Shown here piece by piece: positions 1 through 6,795 of a stretch of 64,000 bases of DNA. The number at the start of each line of letters is the position of its first letter. The first letter of the stretch is position 1. The stretch covers positions 248,001 through 312,000 of the forward strand of contig NZ_JNVM01000008.1 in the NCBI RefSeq assembly GCF_000722545.1. Direction: 5' to 3'. Below the pieces are notes generated by a model. It searched no databases, had not been told where the DNA came from, and saw only the letters and a program-made list of their open reading frames with translations. The position numbers and the translations under genes are program-made. This DNA is from Paenibacillus tyrphae. GTDB lineage: Bacteria; Bacillota; Bacilli; Paenibacillales; NBRC-103111.

Positions 1-131
1 AATGCTATGGATTCCGAAGAAATACCGGGGAGACAATTATGGACCAGCTTAATGTCGCGGAAGCCCTGCTCGCCGCTTTGCCCAAGCTGGAGCGCATGAT
101 GAACATGCTCCATTTTTCGCGGTATGCGCAC
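1..131 (-). CDS. fni: Type 2 isopentenyl-diphosphate isomerase, N-terminal fragment
   Basis: The gene runs off the left edge, so only about 43 N-terminal residues are visible. The family is the FMN-dependent enzyme that interconverts isopentenyl and dimethylallyl diphosphate. The visible part (HHALQLGQ, then FRDIKLVHNCLP) resembles the start of B. subtilis Fni (INHALSIGQ, DDITFVHVSLP). A GTG start at 131 is preceded by AGAGGA at a normal distance. The position just downstream of the S1-domain gene is the same as in B. subtilis (ypfD then ypgA/fni), which supports the call. The rest of the protein cannot be judged. Confidence 0.72.
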   Translation of the reverse strand, partial: MRIPRKMEHVHHALQLGQSGEQGFRDIKLVHNCLPGISSESIA

Positions 132-164
132 CCCTGATTCCTCTCTTCGTCTATAGACAGCGGT

Positions 165-1382
165 TTACTTGAATTTGCTCAGCTTGTCGCCAAAACGCTC
201 TCCGAGCGTCAGGTTCAGGCCTTGGAGTTCTTCGTGGGAAACGGATTCCCGTTTCGGCGCACGCTCTCTTTCGGGTCTCGGTTCGCGAGCAGGCGCTTCT
301 TCCGTTTCTTTGATGCTGAGCGAGATGCGTTTCTCGCCCGGGTTCATATCCAACACTTTCACTTGAACCTCTTGACCTTCCTTCAGCACTTCGAACGGCG
401 TTGCAATGTGGCGGTGTGCGATTTGGGAAATATGAACCAATCCCTCAACCCCAGGAGCCACTTCGATGAACGCGCCGAATTGTACGAGCCGTTTAACGGT
501 ACCGGTGACGATATCCCCGATATTGATCTTGTTCTTAACGGATTCCCAAGGTCCTGGCTGCGTTGCTTTGATGCTCAAGGAGATGCGCTCGTTGGCCGGA
601 TCCAATTTCAGAACTTGAACGCGGACTTGGTCGCCTTCTTTCACGACTTCGGACGCGTGCTCGACATGATGCCAAGCCATCTCGGAAATATGAACGAGTC
701 CGTCCACGCCGCCGATATCGACAAATGCGCCGAATTGCGTCAAACGTTGAACCGTACCCGTCAGCTCTTGACCGACCGACAGTTTGGAAATCGTTTCTTG
801 CTTTTTCGCTTCAAACTCTTCATCCAGCACGTCTTTTTGAGAAAGAATGACTTTGTTTTTCTCGCGGTCCATTTCTTTCACGCGCAGACGAAGCGTGCGG
901 CCTTTGTAATCGCTGAAATCTTCGACGAACGTGCGCTCTACCATGGAAGCCGGAACGAATCCGCGCAGACCTACGTCAACGACAAGACCGCCTTTAACCA
1001 CTTCGGCGACTTTCGCTTCGAGAATCGTTTTGTTTTCCATGTCGGCTGCAAGCTTCTCCCACGATTTCTCGCTGTCAATGGCGCGTTTGGAAAGCACGAG
1101 CTTTTCCTTGTTGTCATCGATGGTAAGAACTTTCAGTTCGATGTCTTGACCGACTTGTACGATTTCTTCCGCATTGTCCAATTGGACGGACGAAAGCTCG
1201 CGCACAGACACGATGCCGTCATATTTGTAGCCTACGTCGACAACTGCTTGATCCGCATCCACTTTAATGACTTTGCCGGTAACGATGTCACCTTTTTTGA
1301 TAATGTTGACATTCGCCATGGACTCTTCCTGAGATACCTCTGCGGATTGAACTTCTTGATCGAACTTTGTTTCTTCTGACAT
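165..1382 (-). CDS. ypfD: S1-domain RNA-binding protein (YpfD / ribosomal protein S1 homologue)
   Basis: This 405-residue protein has four S1 (OB-fold) repeats at roughly residues 30-103, 117-188, 200-275 and 287-362. The last two carry the usual FGAFVDI/FGAFIEV and GLVHIS motifs. A charged Arg/Glu-rich tail follows. It is shorter than the six-repeat S1 of Proteobacteria and matches the four-repeat Firmicutes form, which binds RNA but is not a fixed ribosomal subunit. I chose the ATG at 1382 because AAGGAGGGT lies about 9 bases upstream; an in-frame TTG two codons earlier is too close to it. It follows plsC and cmk in the same direction, as in B. subtilis. Confidence 0.95.
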   Translation of the reverse strand: MSEETKFDQEVQSAEVSQEESMANVNIIKKGDIVTGKVIKVDADQAVVDVGYKYDGIVSVRELSSVQLDNAEEIVQVGQDIELKVLTIDDNKEKLVLSKRAIDSEKSWEKLAADMENKTILEAKVAEVVKGGLVVDVGLRGFVPASMVERTFVEDFSDYKGRTLRLRVKEMDREKNKVILSQKDVLDEEFEAKKQETISKLSVGQELTGTVQRLTQFGAFVDIGGVDGLVHISEMAWHHVEHASEVVKEGDQVRVQVLKLDPANERISLSIKATQPGPWESVKNKINIGDIVTGTVKRLVQFGAFIEVAPGVEGLVHISQIAHRHIATPFEVLKEGQEVQVKVLDMNPGEKRISLSIKETEEAPAREPRPERERAPKRESVSHEELQGLNLTLGERFGDKLSKFK

Positions 1383-1473
1383 GTCCAATTACCCTCCTTA
1401 AACAACCTGACAACGTGTAATGTATTTGGATAAAAAATTTACTTCATCATTTTCTTAAGTATGCCACAATTTA

Positions 1474-2055
1474 TCATTTCGATTCGTGCTGCTTGACCAT
1501 GCTTCGGATCGTACTCATGATTTTGTCGGTCGCCTGTTCCAAGCCTTCCGAACCGCTGTTCTCAAATTCGCTCAAATCGACTGGCGGACCATACACGACC
1601 TTCATTTGCCGAAACGGCTTATAATTGCCGATAATGGCTGCCGGAATGACTGCAGCTCCGGACTTCAATGCCAAGCTGGCCGCTCCCTTTTTACCCATGC
1701 CTCCCGCATTGCTGCGCGTCCCTTCCGGGAAAATGCCCATAACCTCGCCGTCTTTAAGCAGTTGCAGAGACAAGCGAATCGACTCTTTGCTGACACCACC
1801 CCGTTTGACGGGAAATGCCGCTATTTTCGGCAAAACATATCCCAAAACGGGAACGTCGAACAACTCGGCCTTGGCCATGTAATGCACCTTTCGCTTCAGC
1901 GGGCTCCCCATCAGCGGCGGGTCCCAGTTGCTGGTGTGGTTGCCGCACAGAACGACGGCGCCTTCGGAGGGAATGTTCTCAAGCCCTTCCGCCCGCAAAA
2001 AAAACACGGAGCGGAACAAGACGCGAAAAACCCCTCGAAAAAAGACGTAGAACAT
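1474..2055 (-). CDS. plsC: 1-acyl-sn-glycerol-3-phosphate acyltransferase
   Basis: PlsC acylates lysophosphatidic acid to phosphatidic acid at the membrane. The 193-residue protein has a hydrophobic N-terminus, the catalytic H-X4-D motif (NHTSNWD, His40/Asp45) and the glycerophosphate-binding FPEGTRS motif at 109-115. I prefer the ATG at 2055, two bases past the cmk stop, because GGTGGGGGG at the end of cmk serves as its ribosome-binding site. A GTG at 2070 inside cmk is the alternative. The spacing implies translational coupling with cmk. Confidence 0.93.
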   Translation of the reverse strand: MFYVFFRGVFRVLFRSVFFLRAEGLENIPSEGAVVLCGNHTSNWDPPLMGSPLKRKVHYMAKAELFDVPVLGYVLPKIAAFPVKRGGVSKESIRLSLQLLKDGEVMGIFPEGTRSNAGGMGKKGAASLALKSGAAVIPAAIIGNYKPFRQMKVVYGPPVDLSEFENSGSEGLEQATDKIMSTIRSMVKQHESK

Positions 2056-2056
2056 G

Positions 2057-2737
2057 CTATTGCCCCCCACCGACCCGGAGCTTGCAAAGCTCCAAAATGC
2101 GATCCACTACTTGCGGTATCGTCATCTCGGTCGTATCCAGCAGTACGGCATCCGGCGCTTTCACAAGCGGCGAAGCCTCGCGCTGCTCGTCCATCCGGTC
2201 CCGCTCCGCAATATCGCGCTCCAATCTCTCAAGCGTGATGTCCGGCTGCGAATCGCAAATTTCTTTGAACCGGCGCTGGGCTCGGACGCTAACGCTTGCT
2301 GTCAAAAACACCTTGACCTCGGCGTCCGGCAACACATGACTGCCGATATCCCGGCCGTCCATGACGATTCCTTTGCTTCGGGCCATTTCCTGCTGTTTGG
2401 CGGTAAGGATACTGCGAATTTCAGCGATGGAAGCGATTCTTGAGACGTTTCCGGTCACCTCCGCAAGGCGAATCATGCCCGTCACGTCTTCGCCATCGAC
2501 AAAGACCATTTGGCCATCGCTGCCCGGCACTAAGCGAATGTCCATACGGCCTGTGAGCGCAATCATGTCCGAGATCTGTTCCGCTTGAAGGCCTTCCCGT
2601 AAAATCTTCCAAGTCACAGCTCGGTACATGGCTCCCGTATCGACATAAACGAAGCCGAGCGCACCGGCGACCAGACGAGCGATCGTGCTTTTCCCCGCTC
2701 CCGCCGGACCGTCGATTGCGATGTTAAACTTTTCCAA
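2057..2737 (-). CDS. cmk: Cytidylate kinase
   Basis: Cmk phosphorylates CMP and dCMP to the diphosphates. The 226-residue protein has the P-loop GPAGAGKST at 10-18, the DTGAMYRA nucleotide-binding segment, the MDGRDIG motif and the RRFKEI and RDIAERDR lid arginines, all normal for bacterial CMP kinases. The start is TTG, placed 8 bases after AAGGAGG. A SigA-type promoter and a short hairpin with a T tract lie in its leader. plsC and the S1-domain gene follow in the same direction. Confidence 0.95.
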   Translation of the reverse strand: MEKFNIAIDGPAGAGKSTIARLVAGALGFVYVDTGAMYRAVTWKILREGLQAEQISDMIALTGRMDIRLVPGSDGQMVFVDGEDVTGMIRLAEVTGNVSRIASIAEIRSILTAKQQEMARSKGIVMDGRDIGSHVLPDAEVKVFLTASVSVRAQRRFKEICDSQPDITLERLERDIAERDRMDEQREASPLVKAPDAVLLDTTEMTIPQVVDRILELCKLRVGGGQ

Positions 2738-2774
2738 GATGCGGCCTCCTTACAAAATGAAGCGGACGAGCAGC

Positions 2775-2800
2775 CTGAAAAAAAAACAGGCCGAAGCCTC
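2775..2800 (-). terminator. Hairpin followed by ten T residues in the cmk leader
   Basis: On the minus strand a short AGGC-TTCG-GCCT stem is followed by about ten T residues. It sits between the promoter at 2812-2841 and the cmk start, so it could end transcripts from ypfB or act as a weak attenuator for cmk. The stem is only about four base pairs long, so termination may be inefficient. Confidence 0.45.
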
Positions 2801-2811
2801 GAACGAAGAAA

Positions 2812-2841
2812 ATTATACCATAGTTTTACCGTGGATTGCAA
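2812..2841 (-). promoter_or_regulatory. SigA-type promoter for cmk
   Basis: TTGCAA (2836-2841) and TATAAT (2812-2817) are 18 bp apart on the minus strand, and a TG one base ahead of the -10 makes it an extended -10 site. It lies about 75 bp upstream of cmk. Confidence 0.7.
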
Positions 2842-2858
2842 AACTCACGCACCCTCCA

Positions 2859-3092
2859 TTATTTTCCTTCCGCGGCCTGAAGCCGAGACATCGAATAAGG
2901 AAGTCCCTCCAGCTGCTCCACCTTAACTAAAACATAGCGGATTCGCGGGTTAAGGAGCAGCAATTGGGAAGCGACCAAAGCAATGGCGCACCCTGCCAAT
3001 GCCCAGGCAATCCATCGTTCCGCCCGATGGGCGAACTGCAAAAATAATTCTTCGTACCTATCGTCCGATTCATTTTGATTCTTTGTATTCAT
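2859..3092 (-). CDS. ypfB: Small membrane protein, YpfB-like (DUF5359)
   Basis: The 77-residue protein has a charged N-terminus and one membrane segment at about 27-48, then a short tail predicted outside. Position and layout match B. subtilis ypfB, a small protein of unknown role between ypfA and cmk. The ATG at 3092 follows a GGGTGG-type site; the frame is open further to a TTG near 3146 that lacks any ribosome-binding site. The assignment rests more on synteny than on strong similarity. Confidence 0.72.
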   Translation of the reverse strand: MNTKNQNESDDRYEELFLQFAHRAERWIAWALAGCAIALVASQLLLLNPRIRYVLVKVEQLEGLPYSMSRLQAAEGK

Positions 3093-3157
3093 CCGCGGCC
3101 ACCCGCCCCATCCAATATTTGGGGGATAGTGTGCCCGTCGTGCCAAGCGATTATGTA

Positions 3158-3811
3158 TTATCTTTTGCGGAAATCAAGCTGCCGCTCAAAACAGTACCGG
3201 ATAATCTTTTGCCGGTCTCGGTCCGTGATCTCCGAAAAGCGCATCATGACCTGCTTTTTGCCCGTCTCCAGCTCTTTGACGCGCACGATTTCGCCTTTGA
3301 ACGGCACATGCTCGATCTGGCCGTTCTTGAACGGGACGAGCAGCCAGCACTCGACCGTATGGCCGGACTCCACCGGCACGTAGCCTTCGCATAAAAACGA
3401 TATGCCTCCGCCCCCGACATCGTCGGTCAGCGATACGAACTGCAGCTGCTCCGAGAATTTCACGGCGATTTCGAGTATGGCCGGCACGCGCAAAAAGTTG
3501 CGGCGCTGCACTTTCGTAATCGATTCGGGATCCGGTTTTTTGATCAGAACAAGCCGGATTACATCGTCGGAAAATCCGAGTACAGACGAGAAGAAGTAGT
3601 TCTTGACGCCGCCCTCGGTTATAAAATAAACGGAAAGCTCGTCGCCCGGATACAAACGCTTCAGCTTCCCGGATTTGTCGTTCATAGGAACTTCCATGCT
3701 GATATACGTATCCGAGACGTCGGCAATTCTGGATTTATATTCCTGCTTCGCCTCTTCCTCATCGATGGAATTGATTTGGATAAAAAGCGTCTGGTTTACT
3801 TTCGGCAGCAA
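3158..3811 (-). CDS. ypfA: PilZ-domain protein (YpfA / YcgR-like c-di-GMP receptor)
   Basis: The 217-residue protein has an N-terminal YcgR-type beta domain and a C-terminal PilZ domain. The first c-di-GMP motif is intact (RRNFLR at 103-108, inside QRRNFLRV). The second motif, normally D/N-x-S-x-x-G, reads DVGGGG at 131-136, so the conserved Ser is Gly. In B. subtilis YpfA slows the flagellar motor when c-di-GMP is high. I chose the TTG at 3811 because GGGGAGG lies 8 bases upstream; the GTG at 3820 overlaps that site. Confidence 0.87.
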   Translation of the reverse strand: MLPKVNQTLFIQINSIDEEEAKQEYKSRIADVSDTYISMEVPMNDKSGKLKRLYPGDELSVYFITEGGVKNYFFSSVLGFSDDVIRLVLIKKPDPESITKVQRRNFLRVPAILEIAVKFSEQLQFVSLTDDVGGGGISFLCEGYVPVESGHTVECWLLVPFKNGQIEHVPFKGEIVRVKELETGKKQVMMRFSEITDRDRQKIIRYCFERQLDFRKR

Positions 3812-3856
3812 TCGGCTCACCTCCCCGGAGTGAAAACTTCGATAAGTCCAAGCTTT

Positions 3857-3865
3857 ATTATAGCA
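3857..3865 (-). promoter_or_regulatory. Extended -10 promoter for ypfA
   Basis: TATAAT preceded by TGC on the minus strand, about 46 bp upstream of the ypfA start. No convincing -35 was found. Confidence 0.5.
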
Positions 3866-3981
3866 CGTGAAGCGAATATGGGAAGGGGTGAACGACCAGC
3901 GTTCGGAGTTTTGTTGGAGCTTCTTTGAAGTGTTGGGGAGCGTGTGGAAGGAATGGTGGAATGAACGGTGGCGCGGCCTGC

Positions 3982-4093
3982 GGCGAAATCGCGATTGGCT
4001 AATGCTCAGACACGTTTTGACCCGGTCCCATGGAACAATTTTCTATGGAATTGGGACCAGGTCAAAAAACTCGCCGCCAATCGCGATTTCGCC
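3982..4093 (-). repeat. Long two-part inverted repeat between ypeB and ypfA
   Basis: The outer arms at 3982-3999 and 4076-4093 are perfect 18-bp reverse complements (GGCGAAATCGCGATTGGC and its mirror). A second nested pair at 4015-4030 and 4052-4067 matches at 15 of 16 bases. The whole 112-bp segment could fold into one long hairpin or cruciform. No ORF of note is inside it. It is separate from the ypeB terminator at 4131-4153. It resembles a dispersed palindromic element, but copies elsewhere cannot be tested here. Confidence 0.8.
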
Positions 4094-4130
4094 TTCGGCT
4101 CATCACCCCGCAATCCTAATACAAAAGCAA

Positions 4131-4153
4131 AAAAAGCCCGAACGCATCGGGCT
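4131..4153 (-). terminator. Rho-independent terminator of ypeB
   Basis: Minus-strand stem AAGCCCGA / TCGGGCTT with a short loop, followed by seven T residues, about 25 bp past the ypeB stop. Confidence 0.85.
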
Positions 4154-4177
4154 TGGGAGAGAGTAGAAAACTGAACA

Positions 4178-5539
4178 TCAGGTTGGCGTGACGGCGGTGG
4201 CTTCTTCCGCGCCCAGGCGGTCGATTTTCTCTTCCGCGCCGGTCTCGGCATTGACGTAGATTCGGTACAAGCCACCGTTGACGCGACCGATATATTGGTA
4301 GCAGAGCACCTCTTCGTCGATATCGTTCTTGATGAGCGCTTGGTTGACGCTGTCCGCTTTAAATTCGGTATTCAGCACTTTGCGGGCTTCATCTGCCGTC
4401 AGCTTAGGCGCTTTGATCTGGCGGTCCTTCTTGCCGTACACGTAGTCGGTCGCTTCGAGTCCCGTCACTTCGCCATTGTCCATCGCCACCTGAACCGCGA
4501 TCTTTTCCATGTAATTGATCACGTTGTTCGTACGCGTCGCATACGTCATATGGGCGACGTTACCATGTTCGTCGTAGCTTACAGCCGTCATGTTCTTGTA
4601 GCCGTGCTCATCCAGGAACTGCGCCCCGATGTCTCGCGCCTGCCGCAAGTCGAGCTTCTTCTCGGGCACATTGCGGGAAGCCGCAAACCACAGAAGCTGG
4701 CCGCCTTTTTTCGAATAGTCCAAATGAGCGCCGTCCGCCGTGCCCTGTTTAGGAGCCGTCACGCTAAAGGACTGATACTCGGTCCCGGGACCGTTTTCTA
4801 CGACCTGGAGTCCGGACGGGTCCTGGATGCCAAGAAACTGAGCGGCCTTCTGCTTAATTTCGTCGGCATTCACCTCCGGGCCGGAAAGCATGTGCATGTC
4901 CCGCTTCTGATACATGCTCATGACCGCCGGGCTCCAGTTGATTTCCGGATATTCTTGCACCTTTTTATCCACTGTAGCGAACCCGTCGACGATGACGTTG
5001 TCATGCGGCTCCTTCTGCGTAGCCAGCGCCAGCTCGACGTCCATCCAGCGCAAGTTGTTTGAAATGACCTTGCTTTGAACCCCGCGCAAATCTTTGGAAA
5101 TTTCCGCCGCGTGCTCGTAAAGCGTATTGAGCGTCTTCATTTCGTTTCCGTCCAGCGGACTTTTCGAAAGGTCCCGGACTGCCGCCCGATAAGCAAAATT
5201 CGAAATATTAGCCAAAAACTCCTCGGTTTTGTTGAAAGGCAGCATGGTCAGCGGCAATTGACTGATTTCGTTCTGCGCCTCGCTTGTGATCCGCCAAACG
5301 TTGACCAGCCCTTTTTTGTAGGCGTCCTGGGATGTCGAATTTACCGCGAGCGTATTGCCGAGCTCCGTATGCAGCTTGTCCACGTGAAACGACAAATCGT
5401 GGAACGCCCGTTGATAATGGTTTTCCGCCTTGATCAAGACGGCGTTTTTCTCTTGATGCTCCAAGTAGCCCCAGACCCCGGTGCCGATGAGTGCCACCAA
5501 AAGAATCGGAAACATGACGCTGCTCAGTCTTTTGTACAT
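4178..5539 (-). CDS. ypeB: Spore germination protein YpeB
   Basis: YpeB sits in the inner spore membrane and is needed to place and control the cortex-lytic enzyme SleB. The 453-residue protein has one membrane segment at about 9-27, a helical N-terminal half and C-terminal PepSY-like repeats (motifs YINAETG-like, LTADEARKVL). Length fits the family. ATG at 5539 follows AGGGAG; earlier in-frame ATG/TTG codons overlap the site. A TGAATA hexamer at 5603-5608 could be the -35 of a SigG promoter, but its -10 partner is poor. sleB, which is next to ypeB in B. subtilis, is not here. Confidence 0.95.
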   Translation of the reverse strand: MYKRLSSVMFPILLVALIGTGVWGYLEHQEKNAVLIKAENHYQRAFHDLSFHVDKLHTELGNTLAVNSTSQDAYKKGLVNVWRITSEAQNEISQLPLTMLPFNKTEEFLANISNFAYRAAVRDLSKSPLDGNEMKTLNTLYEHAAEISKDLRGVQSKVISNNLRWMDVELALATQKEPHDNVIVDGFATVDKKVQEYPEINWSPAVMSMYQKRDMHMLSGPEVNADEIKQKAAQFLGIQDPSGLQVVENGPGTEYQSFSVTAPKQGTADGAHLDYSKKGGQLLWFAASRNVPEKKLDLRQARDIGAQFLDEHGYKNMTAVSYDEHGNVAHMTYATRTNNVINYMEKIAVQVAMDNGEVTGLEATDYVYGKKDRQIKAPKLTADEARKVLNTEFKADSVNQALIKNDIDEEVLCYQYIGRVNGGLYRIYVNAETGAEEKIDRLGAEEATAVTPT

Positions 5540-5643
5540 GTTCGAGAAATCTCCCTTCATCAGCAAAACTTGGGCTTAGTTTTCGCCTGAAGCGAGACGG
5601 ATTATTCACGAAACGCAGAGATCGCAATCCAACCGTTCAAAAA

Positions 5644-5672
5644 AGAAAAAAGCCGGCGCGTGGCCGACTCTT
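5644..5672 (-). terminator. Terminator of the small zinc-ribbon gene
   Basis: Minus-strand stem AGTCGGC / GCCGGCT (with G-U pairs) followed by TTTTTTC, beginning just after the stop at 5681. Confidence 0.75.
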
Positions 5673-5680
5673 TTCCCGGA

Positions 5681-5845
5681 TTAGAAATCAAGGGTTTCGA
5701 TATCGAAATCTTTTTCATTGTTGCATATGCACTGCTTGAACCCGGTATCGATCTTTTCCTTTTCTTTCCGGCCCTTCAGGATGAATTTCTCGCCGCAATG
5801 CTTGCAGCGGATGGCAACTTTCACCCGCGGACTAACGACATTCAT
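5681..5845 (-). CDS. 54-residue zinc-ribbon-like protein of unknown function
   Basis: This short gene encodes a basic protein with a CKHCGE knuckle near residue 14 and a CIC motif near residue 39, separated by a Lys/Glu-rich linker; four cysteines could hold one zinc ion. GGAGGG lies 5 bases before the ATG at 5845, and a terminator follows the stop, so it looks like an intact monocistronic gene. It takes the place next to ypeB where sleB lies in B. subtilis. I do not recognise the family and assign no function. Confidence 0.75.
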   Translation of the reverse strand: MNVVSPRVKVAIRCKHCGEKFILKGRKEKEKIDTGFKQCICNNEKDFDIETLDF

Positions 5846-5898
5846 CATATCCCTCCGGTACGACCTATGGTTTTATATATCCATTATAGTCATTCCGG

Positions 5899-6591
5899 CT
5901 AAATTTTAACCTGATCCTCCCGCGTGGCGACCCTGAGCGGCGATTTGGCATTGGCCCGGTTCACTTTGCGCAGGCTGCGCAGCCACAAGAAGCTCATGAG
6001 CGGCACCATGAACCAGACCCAGTACGCTTTGCTTAGGAGCAGCGTGTAGTCGAACACCCCGTGCCAAAAAATCGGCAGCGCCAACGACAAAAGCAGATGC
6101 TTGCGGGTATGCTCCGGCGTAAATTTGGCTTTTCCGAGATGGTAGCCCATCATGACACCGAACATGGCGTGACCGGACACCGGCAGGAAGGCCCGAATCA
6201 TGAGCGACGAAAAGCTGGACCCATTCAAGAACGCATAAAATACGTTTTCGAGCGTGGCGAATCCGAGCGACACCGCTACTGCGTACACGATGCCGTCGTA
6301 CGGTTCGTCGAACGAAGCATGCTTGAAGGTTATGAAATAAACAAGAAACCACTTGAAAAATTCCTCTGGCAGCGCAGAGATAAGGAACGAAAAAACGAAC
6401 GGGTCCTCCCCGAGCCCATGCACCAAAGCCCGCTGCAGCACCATGATCGGGAATACGATCAGAACGCCGAACAAGAACAGCTTGATTACTAATGAGATCG
6501 GTTCCGTATCGTATCGGTCTTTTAAATAAAAATAGGCCAGCAGAGCGACACCCGGCGCTATAGCCGCCGTCAGGACAGTTAAGACGCTCAA
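5899..6591 (-). CDS. prsW: PrsW family intramembrane metalloprotease
   Basis: PrsW makes the first cut in the anti-sigma factor RsiW in B. subtilis and so switches on SigW in response to envelope stress. The 230-residue protein has about seven membrane segments, the catalytic EEFFKW motif near residue 76, and conserved SGHAMFG and FWHGVFDY histidine motifs. The start is TTG with GGAGGGG 9 bases upstream. Neighbouring mecA/ypbH and ypeB fit B. subtilis order (ypdC). Its substrate gene is not in the window. Confidence 0.93.
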   Translation of the reverse strand: MSVLTVLTAAIAPGVALLAYFYLKDRYDTEPISLVIKLFLFGVLIVFPIMVLQRALVHGLGEDPFVFSFLISALPEEFFKWFLVYFITFKHASFDEPYDGIVYAVAVSLGFATLENVFYAFLNGSSFSSLMIRAFLPVSGHAMFGVMMGYHLGKAKFTPEHTRKHLLLSLALPIFWHGVFDYTLLLSKAYWVWFMVPLMSFLWLRSLRKVNRANAKSPLRVATREDQVKI

Positions 6592-6606
6592 AGTGTCTCC
6601 CCTCCG

Positions 6607-6795
6607 TCACAATAGGTTAAACCCGCCCGCAGCAACGGCCGGCCCCCGCAACTGTGCGGATGCCGACCGTGATCCGGGCAGGCGTTTGTCGATACTTCTT
6701 ATCCTATGAATATTATAGACATTTTGAATCGCTTTTTCCATCATTTCTTGGAATCTGGCATACACTTCCGCTTTCACCCGGCATAAGACTTTCAT
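6607..6795 (-). CDS. Possible 62-residue ORF coupled to the upstream helicase gene
   Basis: The ATG at 6795 overlaps the stop of the primase-helicase gene (ATGA), and the first 40 residues (MKVLCRVKAEVYARF and on) could form an amphipathic helix. The second half is rich in Ala, Gly, Pro and Arg and looks like chance coding. The putative prsW promoter lies inside it. I cannot recognise a family; it may be only the leader of prsW. Confidence 0.25.
   Translation of the reverse strand: MKVLCRVKAEVYARFQEMMEKAIQNVYNIHRIRSIDKRLPGSRSASAQLRGPAVAAGGFNLL
6712..6740 (-). promoter_or_regulatory. Candidate SigA promoter for prsW
   Basis: TATAAT (6712-6717) with TGGAAA (6735-6740) 17 bp upstream on the minus strand; the -35 matches consensus at four of six positions. 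It would give a leader of about 110 nt. Confidence 0.42.

Noticed and set aside
39..137. Plus-strand 32-codon ORF at the left edge with a GGGGAG site
   Set aside because: The minus strand of the same bases encodes the conserved N-terminus of Fni in the expected place, so the plus frame is a shadow.
222..1379. Long plus-strand ORF opposite the S1-domain gene
   Set aside because: It is the antisense of a clearly conserved gene, with no start site support and shadow-like composition.
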